Source: Pomacea canaliculata (Eukaryota; Mollusca; Gastropoda; Architaenioglossa; Ampullariidae). From it: 64,000 nucleotides of DNA. The position numbers and the translations under genes were made by a program. The stretch covers positions 425,525 to 489,524 of the forward strand of contig NC_037593.1 in assembly GCF_003073045.1 (NCBI RefSeq), given 5' to 3'. The stretch's first letter is position 1. Every line of letters starts with the position of its first letter. The notes beneath the pieces were generated by a model. That model ran no database searches. It saw nothing but the letters and a program-made list of their open reading frames with translations, and was not told where the DNA came from. Positions 35,884 through 48,996 of the stretch are shown here, piece by piece.

Positions 35884-37340
35884 TGTAAATTGTACTTCAG
35901 AGTGGTGTGTGTGTTTGACTGTTTATGACTGCAGTCATGCAAATTATGTAATGTATAATAAATATGTCAATATTTACCCAGATGCAGGTATGCTTATGTG
36001 TGTTGGGTAGGTGGGAAATTTTGCAAAACGCAAAAGTAAAATTTTGCAAATATTTACCTGACTGGAAAAAGAGCTTACATGAGTGGCTTGCTGGCTGAAA
36101 CATATTGGGTACAATCATTATAATAGTCATTTTCATAATTATCATCAGAAATGTACATTTCCTGACTGAATGCTGTAGGTACAGGACACAACACTACTTA
36201 GGAAACCAAGTTACTGACCCTTACACAACACAAAGTGAGAGGGGGGACTTCAACTAATGCACTGCATCATAGCAAAGCACCTGGGGCTGTAAATGGGTGA
36301 CATATGCAGAGAGAGAGAACATTGTGTGTAAGATGAAAGCTAAACCCAGGACAGCCAGTTATCACTGTATTGGTTACAGGCGCTAACTGTTGCTAACCAA
36401 CGAGTCAGAGGGAGAGATGGTGTGAAAGGATGACAACCAGTTACAGGAGTTATTTACGAAATAGGAGACCACCAGTTGGTATTATTTACCAAGGAGGTAG
36501 AAGGTCGCCATCTCCAATAAAATATTTGTTGAAGAGCACTTTGACAGTCCACTCTATTTTATTCTCTCTGTAATTCACTTTCTCTCATGATGCAATTTTT
36601 TTCGAAGAGAAGGGAACAAAGGTAATTTCAATTATCTGGAAGCTTCTGATCAATCACAACTCTTTTTTCTGGAGATTGTCGCCTGAATACACACCATGCA
36701 CATAGAAAGGTCATAATTGTCCACATAATTCAACACGTTACACATGATAACGGTTTACGTCCCTTCTCTAAGTTTTGCCTTGATAGCCAGAAGCTGTTTT
36801 ATGATGTAATGATTTTCCATATATGGAGTTGATATTTAGGATAATGGTGGATGAGCTGTGTTTGTGTCTGTGAGAGGGTAGTAACATTCGCAAATGATGC
36901 TTTTTGAAGTGCATATATATGTGTGTCTAGAATTTGAGAATAACTGGTTTCGACATTACTTATTACTGGATTGTATGCACAGCTGTATTAAAATTGTGAA
37001 ATTATTTTCTTATATACTCACACCCTTGCTGGAGCTATGCCCTTAAAGTAATAAAGAATCCATCTAATACATACTGAAATGCCTACTTTCTTAATCTGAA
37101 TCTTGTATTGTAGATTTTCATTTGGCCTAGTTCAATTCTGCATTTTTTTTCCCATTTAGTTTATGTAGTCATGTGAACAACTCTACCTGGAACCCATTCA
37201 GGTAACCTGCCAGTCCCAAGCCCGGATGAAGGAGGAGGGTTGGGCGTGGGGCTAGCAACCCCACCCTGTAAAAAATAAAACGCTACAGAAACCCGAAGCA
37301 TATTAACTGCACAATGAGAGCCTGGACAGGAAGATCCCTC
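35884..37340. other. Intergenic AT-rich DNA
   Basis: No gene recognised apart from the inverted SINE at 36241-36400, listed separately. Confidence 0.45.
36241..36400 (-). mobile_element. tRNA-derived SINE, copy 3 (inverted)
   Basis: Reverse complement reads 'gttagcgcctgtaacc', 'gtcctgggtttagc', 'ctctctgcatatgtcaccca' and 'tttacagcccc', matching in order the blocks of the copy at 26505-26690. Confidence 0.6.
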
Positions 37341-37419
37341 TTTGGAGGGGCCTATGACGCGTGCTGGTGAAAGCCCTCGGGAAGCCAGCTCGCCGACCCA
37401 TCTCACGGCCAAGGCAAAA

Positions 37420-38090
37420 ACCAGGATAGGGACCTGGAACATCAGAACCCTATACGAGAGAGGTAAATCAACTCAGGCAGCCCAGGAAATGAAGAACTCA
37501 AGCTCCTCAATCTGTGTGAGACAAGGTGGAGTGGCAACGGTCAGACCAGACTTTCATTAGGGGAGACTATCATCTGCTCGGGACATGAAGACCCTGACCA
37601 TGACCACACACAAGGAGTAGCAGTTCTGATGACACCAGAGGTTGCAAGAGCATTAATAGCATGGGAACCAGTTGCCCCACGACTCATGTCAGCAAGTTTA
37701 ACTCCAAAGGAAGAAAGATCCAGTGCCATATGCACCTACCAACGCAGCTAAAGAAGAGGAAAAAGAAGACTTTCACAACTCCCTACAAGCTCTGGTTGTT
37801 CGTACTCCAAAAGGAGACCTAAAAATCATAATGGGCGACATGAAGTTGGAAATGACAACACAGACAAAGGACACATAATGGGAAAGCATGGTGTGGGCAA
37901 CTGCAACGAAAATGGGGAGCTGCGCACAGACTTAATTCTACTTGTTCAATGACCTTGTAGTCGGAGGCATAGTATTTCCACACAAAACCATTCACAAGAT
38001 CACCTGGACTTCACCAGATGGACCTACAGAAAACCAGATCGATCATATCACCATTAATCGGCAGTTTAGAAGGATCGAGTCTGTTGGAGT
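37420..38090 (+). pseudogene. Decayed RTE-type LINE endonuclease (EEP domain)
   Basis: The plus-strand translation shows the start of an apurinic-like endonuclease ('RIGTWNIRTLYERGKSTQ'). After frame changes come 'LKIIMGDM' and then 'GGIVFPHKTIHKITW' and 'TENQIDHITI', the H-bearing end of the domain. Several stops and shifts interrupt it and no RT follows directly, so it is a dead fragment. Confidence 0.8.
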
Positions 38091-38669
38091 GAGACAGCCG
38101 GTGGAGTGGAGCAGTACAGCTGCGTATCATCAGCATATGATTGACGAGAAACGTGAGATTAGATGCAAGATGAAAGTGACTTCATATACAGAATAAACAG
38201 AACTGGGCTGAGTACTGAGCTGAGCCTTGAGGGACAAGAAAGTGGGGCAGGGCGTGCTTGTGATCTAGCAGTCAGATCAGGTTGTTGTGTCAGTAAGTAG
38301 TAAGTACACTGTACAGGCTTCGTCTTCAATGTGCGAGTCAACATCGCTCACCGTCTCTCACAACCATCTTTCTACGCCAGTGATGTGACTGTCAGGATTA
38401 TGAATATAGACAGTTAGCAGCCTCCAGAGAGCTGTGTATAGAGTGGTAAGGTGCTACAAGCTCGCGGTGCGTGTGGCGGCCATACTCAGCCTTCCCGTCT
38501 CCTCGCCTGGAGAGCTCCACGACCGTTACGGTAGCAGACGGCAGACTCCACAGGCTGTGCGGGGCGGCTTCAGGCCAGGTCGCTGCTGGGTCAACAACAA
38601 CAACGTGTGTCGTTGTTTATTGATTCCTTTCGAGTTCATTAACAAGTGCCGTGGAAGATGTGAGCGACC
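38091..38669. other. Region upstream of the clathrin-propeller gene
   Basis: Probably promoter and 5' UTR of the gene starting at 38670. Composition turns GC-rich from about 38450. No core promoter element was identified. Confidence 0.35.
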
Positions 38670-41600
38670 ATGGTGGAGAAATGTAGCAAATTCTCGCCCA
38701 TCGTCAAAGCCAGATCGGAAATATGGCGGGAGGACGAGCTGGCCAGGGACTCCATGCAGTCGTCGCTCGATGTATCTCCTCACGCTCAGCATCCCAGCCA
38801 CCGGTCGCACTCGGAGGGCGAGCTTGGGGATACTGCAGGGCGAGTAGTTGTAGGCAACGAACGTGGCCCGCCCGTCACCATCAACGAACTCGTTCAGGTA
38901 ATACATGTTCTGCCATTGTTTACCTTTGCTGGCGGTACACGTACTGTCCGGTAAACACATTGTATGTTGTTTACCTTTGCTGGCGGTACATGTACTGTCC
39001 GGTAAACACATTGTATGTTGTTGTTTACCTTTGCTGGCGGTACATGTACTGTCCGGTAAACACATTGTATGTTGTTGTTTACCTTTGCTGGCGGTACACG
39101 TACTGTCCGGTAAACACATTGTATGTTGTTGTTGTTTACCTTTGCTGGCGGTACACGTACTGTCCGGTAAACACATTGTATGTTGTTGTTTACCTTTGCT
39201 GGCGGTGCATGTACTGTCCGGTAAACACATTGTATGTTGTTGTTTACCTTTGCTGGCGGTACATGTACTGTCCGGTAAACACATTGTATGTTGTTGTTTA
39301 CCTTTGCTGGCGGTACACGTACTGTCCGGTAAACACATTGTATGTTGTTGTTTACCTTTGCTGGCGGTGCATGTACTGTCCGGTAAGCACATTGTATGTT
39401 GTTTACCTTGCTAAAGGAACATGTATACTGTCATGTATTACAGTATGTTGTTTTTCTTCCTGATACATGCAGCATCTCTACTTTTGAAATGCAGAAATCT
39501 TTGGTTTTAGACAGCTGTAAGAAAAAGTCTATTTTATCATTAGTCTTGTTTTCATTTTCTTTCTTGCCTTTTCTTGCAGTTTTTCACTCACTCCCCATCA
39601 TTTTAAAGTGCCTCATGTACATTGTACACCTCTGTATAATCTCATATCATACCTTATTTTCTATGTTCTTCCATGTTAATTATTTTTCCTTTTCACTTAA
39701 GGTCTGTCACATTTAAATTTCTAGGGCAAGTAGAGTACACTGGAGTACATTAATTGCTCTGAGCTATGTTATAGACCAGAATAGGTATATGATTGTTGTG
39801 TGATAGTGTTGACTGGTTATCATTTTCTAAATATTTCTATTTATATCAGTATCTATTCAATAAGTTATAACATTTACTTACAAAAATATTTTGCTACAAA
39901 ATGGAAATCAAGATTTTTAAAAGACGAATTTCAAATGTGGTGTCTTTATTGTTGGTATTTTGACCAGTTTGAACTAGAACTTATAAAACTTTTACTGTCA
40001 CAGCTCCAGTTTAGAGGTAAAAATAGAGAATTTAAATATGACTTTAAGCGAATTAGAATAAGGTCTGAAACCACTCCATACTTAATAACATGGAGCTTGT
40101 GTATGTGTGTGTGTTCAGCTTTCTCATATTGGTATTCCACGAGATCAGGTAACATGGGCACGTGTTACGCTCACTTCTGATAAGTGGATTTCAGTGCGTC
40201 ATGACAACCATGATGACCTCAGCAGTCGAAGGGCAACGGTAGGAGTTTATTATATTTGGAAGTTTAAACCTACAAAAAAAGTTCTGTTAACAGACTTTTA
40301 TGAAGCAGAGATTAAAAATGTAGAGTCAATCAACCATGTCAACCAAAAAAAAATTTAAAGAAGTATTCTTAATTTACCTACACTTCTACATTGTGATATA
40401 TAATTCTAGCAGCTAGATCGATCTGCAATTTTAAATTGCAGATGTTGCTGAGCATAAGGATATTTTTATTTTTTAGGTTGAAGAAGGGAGATAGTCAAAT
40501 CAAGTTCTCTAGACAGATAATATGTAAAATGTTTTACATGCCAGAGAAACCAATAAATTACTTCTTATTGAACAGTAATTTGAATTTTTTCTTTTAAGTT
40601 TTCCTTAATTTCAAAACATAATATGGAACTTGAAGCATTACTTTATATATTATTAATTTGTATATATTTTTTTGGAAATTTAGGTAACAGTACTGAGCCC
40701 TAAGGAAGGGACAATATCATATGCAGGACAAACTAGTGCTGACTCAGTCTACATGAACCCTACACAGCCAATCATTGCGCTGAAAGGTGAGCAACATAAT
40801 GTAAGGCATATGTAGCATCAGAAGTTATAGGTAGACTGGGTTATTAAGAGCTCTCAAGCTGATTCACAAATGATAAATTAGTAGACAGAATGCAGTGCAT
40901 GATGATTTTTATGTTAGTCATATAGGTTTGCTGGAAGTGGAAGATTATCATCATTAATAGATAGTTTTCTGTTAACATTGGATCAAAGGTCCATACATGT
41001 TGTACCAAGCTATTTCACTGTTTATTAACTAGTTGAAGTTGAATTGCTGTTTATGTAAACATTTCTAGTGGTAAGTCATTTGTTGTTATAAAACTTTATA
41101 TAATAAATTATTGTTTGCTTTAATGAAACTGACACAAAGTCTGAAAAAATGTAGTTGCTGGAATAGAAAATAACCAAAAATGAGCAGCAGACCTAATTGC
41201 AGCTACATGATTTTAATGTTTTAGCTGGTTTTCGCTTTGAGGCTTTCAATCTGGACACAAAACTGCTGATAGGGCGGACACACTTACACGAGCCTGTCTC
41301 CTATTGGACTTGGTTAAACTCAGACATTATTGCCATTGTCACTGACACAGCAGTCTTCCACTGGGATTTATGGCAAGGTAAGTAATTAAAGAAATGGTTG
41401 ATGGGTTAGTGACATTACTCTTTTTTACAGAAAATGTTTCGATTATTACGAAAAATAGGCTTCTGTGTCTATAGGTTTTATAAAATGGCAATGAAAACTG
41501 AAGGAACGTAGAATTGATGTAAACTGAACAATTAATGAGAAGTGAGCCATTATCATGTATGCATGTGTGTGTAGAGGCATACATACACTGGCAGTGATAC

Positions 41601-44600
41601 AAGAAATGAATGTACATCTGCCTCTGCCTATGATTGACTACTTTTGATCCTGTAGAATGGATCACTTCAAAAATTTTTTTTTTTGTCTTAAGGGGATAGT
41701 CCTCCAGAGCGAGTCTTCTTGCGACATCACCGGCTGGCCTTCAGTGAGATTGTCAGTTATAAGGCTGACCCCAGTCTTAAGTGGCTCGCAATAACAGGTC
41801 TGATCCCCGAGGTAAGGTGAATAGACCTGAAAACTATACGAATGGTCTGTAGTTGTGGTCTCATACCTTCAGTAAAAATGTAATGGCTATATATATATAT
41901 AGGGCCTGAAAAACACACAAATGACAGGTTAAACTATACTATACTAGCTATACTAGGTTACACCTCATTCATATTTGCACAAGTCATATAGTGACATTCT
42001 GGAAGAAGGTAAAGGTAGTCACATTCAGGTAACAAGTAAAGGTTGTCACATGACCTTACAGTCATAGGGGAATGAGCCATTAGAGGCCTTGCTTATCTTG
42101 GGGTCAGCTGTTGTGAGGATGGTGTCCCATCTCTTGAGGGTCAACTAGGGGAAGTACACTATCACAGGTATCAAACTGACTACAGTGTGTGGCTTTGAGT
42201 CAGATGTAGGTTTTATAGCAAACATGTAACTGTCTCCTAATCAGGTTTTATCACAGACATGCTAGACCAGGTAGGAGCACTATTGTCGCATCGAGATAGA
42301 GAAACATTTTCAGAATCAGTGGGACCTCTATTACAACTTCTTAGACTTTAATAAGACTTTGACACAATCTGGCACTAGAGGCTATGCCACGTGATGTGAA
42401 AATTCAACATTGAAAGCCTCATCCAAGTCTTTGAAGTGCTGTACAATTGGTCAATGAGCACAGTGCTGCTGAGTAACCAAATAGGAGCTTACTTTCACAT
42501 GACAGTAGGCATATGTCATGGGGGCCCCCTATCACCTGTGCTGTTCAGCACTTTCTTTAAGAACATCATGCATTGAACCCTCCACAACAACCAAACTTTC
42601 ATTTCCAATGTAGATCTGTTAGCAGGCACTCAACAGAGCTGCAAGAACTATCAGCAGATGGACAGTTCTAATGCATATGGAATAGAGACCATCACTGATA
42701 AGAGCACACTCATGATCATTGACAATAGCAAAAAGATTGATGTGAACAGGGCAACATCTCAAAGAAGTAGGCAGCTTTAACTATTTTGAAGCGTGAACTC
42801 TGCTTGTCCATACAGAGAGGAGAAAATAGGATTTTGAGAACAAGTGCCTGAGCAGGCTTTGTGGATCTTGTACAGAGAACATAAAAATCCAAAGACTTTG
42901 TATGAAGCACAATTGCCACTCATGTAGGACACCAGCAGCCTCTACTTACAAAAGTCAAGCAACATAAGCTGGTCTGGTTTGGCCAAATGATCCAGCACGA
43001 CACCTTGTTGAAGACTTGTCCTTCAAGGTACCTTTGACAGTGGTCATTGCTGCAGTGACCAGAGGAAGTACTAGCTTGTTAGTCAAAGACTGGTCTGGTC
43101 ATCCTGCGCAAGACCTGCTCACTATCCCCTGAAGCTGGCCTTTTCAGCTGCCACATCTATCCATGTGTCCCCTCAGCCCCTTCCGAGTGACCAGTACCAG
43201 ACAAGGGATAAATGAATAAATAACAGAGACATGTTGTTATCTCAGTCTTGAGCAAACATCATCTTATACAGTCACAATGTGCAATGTTTACTTTGCGTTT
43301 AGATTACTTCAGATTATAATATGATGCCCATTTAAAACATGGATTAATAAAAAAATGGAAAAACTGACTTTGTTTAAACAGTGAAATTTTTTTTTAAAGC
43401 ATTGAGCAATCCACATTTTGTCAGGCTTTGGGCTAAATAAATTATAAAATGTTGTGATGTCTTGCTAGCACTTCCCAATAGTAAAATTAAACTGTCAAGT
43501 TCACGTGTGCCATATGAGAAATCTCAGGTTACCACAGTTAAACTGACGTGGAGTGCATGTGTACTGCAGGATGACCGCATCTCAGGTGTGACTCAGCTGT
43601 ACAGTGTTGAAGAGGACATCACTCAGTGCATCAGCTCCCATGCTGTTTGCTTTTCCACATACAACTTTGCTGACAACCCCCAGCCCTCCACAGTCTTATG
43701 TGTAGCCTCTCGCGAGTCCCAGGACCATGGCAAGGTAGAAATACAAACTGTTACAAATCTTAATCGTGCAAAATAGTACAAACTGTTATTACAAATTGTA
43801 CAGGATAATACAAAGTGTTGCTTCAGAAGATTTGTTTGTTTTCAGGTGCATGTCATAGAGCTGGGCCCATACAGAGCTGGAAATTATGCTCCCCGTAACT
43901 GCTATGACCACATTCAGTTCCTGGATGACACTGAGAGATATGATTTTCCTATCTCTGTTCAGGTTTGTCCAGTCATACCACATAGACATATGTAGTTACT
44001 GGTGTCTTGTAGCAAAGTATTTCTGCTTGAGCTTTAAATGGTAAGTTTTATATAATAGCAAATTATTATTAAGCGCTTTTTATATAGTGCTGTTCCCACA
44101 AAGATTGAGTGTCTTTTACAGTCATGATACTCAACAAACATAGGAAGACACACACATCCACACACGCACATAACCATGCAGAAATAACATATAAATTTGT
44201 CCATGAGACAAGAGGTGAATGGAAAGTTTAAGGAAAGCCAGGGGAAAGGAGTTGATAGCTGAGATTTGAAACTGAAAGTATCTGTGCTTTTCATAATGCT
44301 GTGGGCAGAGAGTTCCACATTTGTGGGGAGACACAAGGAAAGGAACAAAAGGCTCGAGATTAGTTTCTGAAGCCTTAAGTCGTTTTAGTATGCGATATTT
44401 GTGATTACAACACTATGTAGTATTCAGTTGTCATGTGAGATTTGCTTGAGATTTTATGTGACCACTTACATTTGCTTGCATATTTGTAAATATGTGCAGG
44501 CAGATTTGTTATATCACTGTGAATGTGTGATGTGCAGGTGTCAACAGAGTATGGACTGCTATTTGTTGTAACCAAGTATGGGTACTTGTACCTTTGTGAC

Positions 44601-45197
44601 ATGGAGACGGGTATGTGTCTGTGCTGTACTAGAATCTCTGCTGACGTCATTTTCACTTCTACCCTCAACACTGACACACAGGGCATTCTTGGGGTGACTA
44701 GAGCGGGACAGGTAGGTGCTTCTGAGGTAAATAAATTGTACAGGTGGTCAAAAAGGGCTAATTATATTGATGAAACTTTATAGATGTGGGCAAGCTTAGT
44801 GATTATCGTAGTTAAGTAGAAAAATTATGTAGATGAGTCTACACAACATAGATGTAGCAAGCATAATAATAATATTTGCAGAATTGTCATTCATAGGATG
44901 AAGAGCAGGTTTTCTTCAATCCCTCTTTCTCTCACTGGAGGTCTGAAGGTAGTGGATTATAGATCACTCAGTAACTGATACAGTCTGATATTGTCAATCA
45001 TTCTTTATGCTTGAATTCAGCTTGTTCTTCCTAACGTGCTTCTGTCATTTGCTCTTCACAAATCTGATGTATTCTTGACACGTGTTTCTCAGGTAATCAC
45101 AGTAGATCTGAAGAAGGATGGCTTCATCTCTTATCTAAGAGAGACGACAAGAAAATCCTGTTCTGCCAACCGCCTAGAGAAGGCCATTTGCCAGTGA
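38670..45197 (+). CDS. Clathrin heavy chain terminal-domain-only paralogue, complete, 9 exons
   Basis: Exons: 38670-38897, 40119-40238, 40684-40786, 41225-41377, 41693-41811, 43570-43734, 43846-43962, 44538-44711 and 45093-45197 (TGA). All are GT-AG and in phase, giving 427 residues; the ATG lies in a strong Kozak context (accatgg). After about 66 novel residues, the rest follows the seven-bladed N-terminal propeller of clathrin heavy chain: 'NELVQLSHIGI', 'TLTSDKWISVRH', 'MNPTQPIIALKAG', 'FNLDTK', 'WTWLNSDIIAIVTDTAVFHW', 'LKWLAITGL', 'TQLYSVEE', 'VSTEYGLLFVVTKYGYLYL' and 'GILGVTRAGQV'. In clathrin this domain binds adaptor motifs. The Phe and Lys of the first groove look kept (FNLDTK), while the preceding Gln reads Glu. 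The ORF stops after a 35-residue last exon, so the ankle, legs and trimerisation region of the about 1675-residue heavy chain are absent. It could be a specialised adaptor-binding protein or a decaying duplicate. Clean splicing and an intact frame favour a working gene. Confidence 0.85.
38918..39410. repeat. Minisatellite, about 50-54-bp unit, 9 copies, with built-in inverted repeats
   Basis: Starts about 20 bp after the donor of clathrin-like exon 1. Each unit contains 'tttgctggcggtacatgtac', 'tgtccggtaaac' and 'gtttacc'. 'ggtaaac' and 'gtttacc' can pair, and 'gtacatgtac' is itself a palindrome. Confidence 0.95.
42240..43215 (+). mobile_element. RTE-type LINE fragment (reverse transcriptase and 3' end) in a clathrin-like intron
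   Basis: Broken translation shows RT blocks 'YYNFLDF' plus a decayed 'KTFDTIWH', then 'GICHGGPLSPVLFS' (RT motif with the PLSP turn), and near the 3' end 'FGQMIQHDTLLKT'. Stops and shifts are frequent. It is inserted in the intron between exons 5 and 6 of the clathrin-propeller gene. Confidence 0.75.
44060..44370. mobile_element. Possible dispersed repeat in a clathrin-like intron
   Basis: Starts with 'attaagcgctttttatatag' and ends in a 'gagagttccacatttgtggg' region. The 'ataagcgct' motif recurs near 51200. The resemblance to common marine-invertebrate repeats is from memory, so the call is tentative. Confidence 0.3.
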
Positions 45198-48100
45198 TCA
45201 CTTACATTTCACACTGTTTTGGCTACAGAGTGTTATGTTTTGGCCTTCACTATAACAATCAGACCTATACAATACTGCCTTTAAATTCTTTCCTACCTGT
45301 TATGATTTACTAGGGCTACAAACAAATTTCAGTGTGATATCAAAGAAGTGGTATTGGTGAGTAATGTTAATTCTGCTCTTTTTATTAAAATCTTATTTTG
45401 CATGAAGTTTTCAGAAGCTATGAAGTATAACCATACAAGATTACAAGTTGTCAGAGAGGGCAGTGGTCACTGCGGTTGTATCTGGATTGTTTGGATATTA
45501 ATGTCTGGTGATCTGCATGCCTTTTTTGACTGCAAGACATTTACATTATGTTGAGACTCAGGTTTGTTTTTTTTTACCCTGTCTTGTCTCTATAGTAGTC
45601 TAGTAGCTGGGAAAATCACAGAAACTTGTGCAAAGATGTTGGAAAAGCTGGTGGTGATGGTTGGCAAGACAAGACCTCAGCTACTTTATTTCTCTTAGTT
45701 CTTGTAGATTTGTTACAGGGACTTTGATTTGTCTGTCAGGCATATATAATAAGTTATGTCAGCTGAGTCTTGATAGGTTTCTTTTTTTTTTTTTATTTAG
45801 TTTACTTCAGCAATAAGTTGGCTGCATTTTGTTAATTATTACTCTTGATTCTTCTCTTTAGGTTTGTTTGTTGTTTTTATTGACAGATTAAGCTCTTCTT
45901 TGCTGAGCATGGACTGTCTATAGATAAAGCTGATGTAATTGTGTTATTTATAAATTGCTGCATACTAACCCCTAGTATTTGTGATTGAGGAAACAGTGAT
46001 CATCAGAAGTGGCATTTTTGTATATAGTAAACTGCTCTTTGCTGATGCAGTCAAACAAGTGTTGACATAAGTCTGCATTAAAAAAAACTTGTAATGTATA
46101 TCTACTGTCTTTGTCTTTGAGTTTTGATTTTGCTTCTAGACACCAAACCTCTTTGCTGGCTACAGTTTCGTGCACTAGTTGCCAAAAGCTTATGGGGACA
46201 CTAGTATTGATGTGACCACTGGAAAATATGTGTTGTGCACTTATCTGATGCTGTTACCTGAAACTGTTAGTGCTATGTATGTTGAAGCAGGTGACAATTA
46301 GTACTCTGCTATCAGTACTATGCTGTCAGTACTATGTATGCAGAAACAGGTGACAATTACCTAATGCTGTTAGTGCTGTATTCATGAGTGACAATTAACT
46401 GTGCTATGTATGCAAAAAGCGAGAGGACATCTTGCTACAAACGTTTTGATAATTCACCGAATGAGCAGTGTTGTGTAAAACTGGCTGCATGAAGATGGTA
46501 ACACTGTTATGTCAAGGGGGCATGGCTATAGATTTCTTAACAGTTGTACGTATCGAAACATTATGTGCCTTTTACATTCTGATTTTAATTTTAGAAAATT
46601 ATCTTCTCAGTACGAATGTGTGTATTAGGGATGGGCAGGAGTTTGGGGAGTTACCGGTGTGTGCAGGCTGTCAGTGTTGCACAGACTTGTGTACATGTAT
46701 GTATCTGCTACCATATTGAAAATGTGACATTCACATGTGATCAAACATTATAAAAAATAAGTTACAAAGAAATTTAACTGAAAGAAAAATAGAAATTATA
46801 AGTTCAAAATTTACAGAAATTATTTTTCTGCCATATTTTATGGTGCGACATGCTATGTAATTATTACTTATTGAATGTAACAGGCATTATGACATTGATG
46901 TCATGTTAAGAGATATAATGGTATACAAAACTATCACGTCTGGTGTTTGTATTATTTAGTGCATATTACAGAAAGTGTTTATAATCAACTTAATTTATTA
47001 CTTATACAAAGCTTGAGGGAATCTCTCTTCTCCTTTTCTGCCACATTGTAGAAGGCTACCAGCTACACGGTTGATGACGAAGCTAACATATCTCAGTAAT
47101 TCTTTAAAAAGAATTCAAATAGCTTGGGTCCTGAGAAATGATAGTAAGCAAAACTTTTAGACGCAAACCAGTTTTGAGCTGACGTAATGTTTCTAATGAT
47201 TGTTGACTAAAAAGTGCTTTCAGTTTTCTTTATGCAAAGAGGTAGAAAATACTATGTAATATTTTGATGCATACTACTTTACAGCTCCTGTGATGTTTAT
47301 AATGATCACTTACAAAGAAGGTCTGTTTAGTTTTCCTTATAAGCAAAGCAGATGATATTTTAACATAAACCAATTAGGAGCTGATATAAAGTTTTTGATG
47401 ATCATTGTCTAAGAAATGCTTTTTGTTTTCTCTGCAGTAGAGTTTTCCTAGTATTAGTATTGTTACATTTTTTTTTTCCTGACAGGTGGAAACAGAAGGA
47501 AGAATATGATAAGATGCTCAAGAAATGATAATCTTGTCTGTACGAAATGTTTCCAAAGTGGAGGCAAGTCTTGGTGATTTTAGAACACTATACAAACAAT
47601 ATAAACATTATGTTTACATGCTGTTTGAGAGAAGGAAAGCTATTTGTGCTTGCTTAAAACGGTTGTACCCAGTACAAAGTTAGTCTTTCTGCTTAAATAC
47701 GTCCTGTGTACGCAGTGTTATGCACTGTTACTATTGTGAACTCGCTGCTGGGTCTAGGCATTGCCTCCCTTATTGTGTCGTATTTGGCCCATGCTTGCAT
47801 CGTCCTTGTATTTATATACAGGAGTGGATCTTGGAGATTTGGAAGTCTTTTATGATTTGATTATTATGACTTCTGACAAGTATTTTATTGTCCTTGAATG
47901 CTTGGACAGTAGTTGCTGCCAGGCCTTTACATCTGCCGGACCTGGGCACTAATGCATGTGTTTAACCCTGAGCAGGGTGCAGTTTTACCCGCTGCTGAGA
48001 CTCACAAATCTGATATGTCAAGTACCTACTGAAGCAAGCTGTCTCCTGTTGCAGGCACAATACTCCGAGATGATATTTGATTCCTGAACTTGAAGTCTGC

Positions 48101-48660
48101 AGGGCTTTCTAGAGCCTCACCAAGTGCAATTTTTATGTTATGTACCAGAATGTATTTTACTGTTGTATTCAGTCTTGTGTAGTCGTGTCGTTGGTCACAA
48201 TAACCTGTACAAGAAAACGATATTCAGTACCTTTTAGGTGTAGCTGAACCATTATGTCTGGTGTTTATGAATATATTTATAGAAAGGTGCATCTTGCTCA
48301 GTATTTAATGTTTACATGTATGCATTCACTTACAAAGCCTACTAAAACAGTTTTTATTTCAACACCGTGTCTGTTTTATTTTCAAGATTCTTAGTTTTCT
48401 TTTCTGTATTTTGTTCCCTTTTATGCTGTACTTTGAAATCTGTTATTGCTTGTTGGAGTTGTAGGTGACGGTCGTTCCTATGACCTGATGAGGGTGGGGG
48501 AGGTGAGTGGCTGGATTTTCAGTTAGTGAACAGGTGTGTGAGTACATATAGTCCAGTGTGCTGCGTGTGTATGTAACGGTGTAAGCTATCAAGTAAACAG
48601 TGCAAAGGTTGCTCGTTAGTGCATAAAGTGCGCAGCTGCTATGCTTCCTTTAACATGGTA
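45198..48660 (+). other. Probable long 3' UTR and downstream DNA of the clathrin-propeller gene
   Basis: AT-rich, with no exon recognised. The 3' end could not be placed because no unambiguous AATAAA was seen near a natural boundary. Short open frames here lack domains. Confidence 0.35.
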
Positions 48661-48663
48661 AAG

Positions 48664-48996
48664 CAGTGGTTCTCAAAGTGTGGTCTGTGGACCACTAGTG
48701 GTCCGTGGGCATAAGTCAGGTGGTCCGCGGCTGACAGTCGTCATATGTCAGCAAAGTGATGTTTAAAGTGGTGCATTCCTCGCATTAACATTTTAATTAC
48801 AAATAAGGAGGTAGTTTTATGTCAACTTATTACTATGCTACTGTCACAAAAGGATATTTAGTTTTGAATTAAAATGAAACAAATGCAGCAATTTAAATTT
48901 GAAATTCATAGTACAGACTGATTTTTAGGCCTTTGTGGTCTGCCATATGTTTTACTTAAGTAAAGTGGTCTGCGGTCCGAAATACTTTGAGAACCA
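48664..48996. mobile_element. hAT-like MITE with damaged right end
   Basis: Left terminus 'cagtggttctcaaag'; right terminus 'actttgagaacca', its reverse complement apart from the lost last bases. Left flank 'tggtaaag' and right flank 'aaag' fit an 8-bp duplication whose right copy lost four bases along with the element's end. The interior repeats 'gtggtctg' and 'ggtccg' and is non-coding. Confidence 0.65.

Noticed and set aside
38526..39463. ORFs of 169-288 codons with a repeated Cys/Thr/Ser peptide
   Set aside because: They read through the 54-bp minisatellite in the first intron of the clathrin-propeller gene.
31500..48660. Possible contamination or chimeric assembly of the AT-rich segment
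   Set aside because: Shared MITE, SINE and RTE families with the flanks make a single genome the simpler explanation, although spanning reads were not available.
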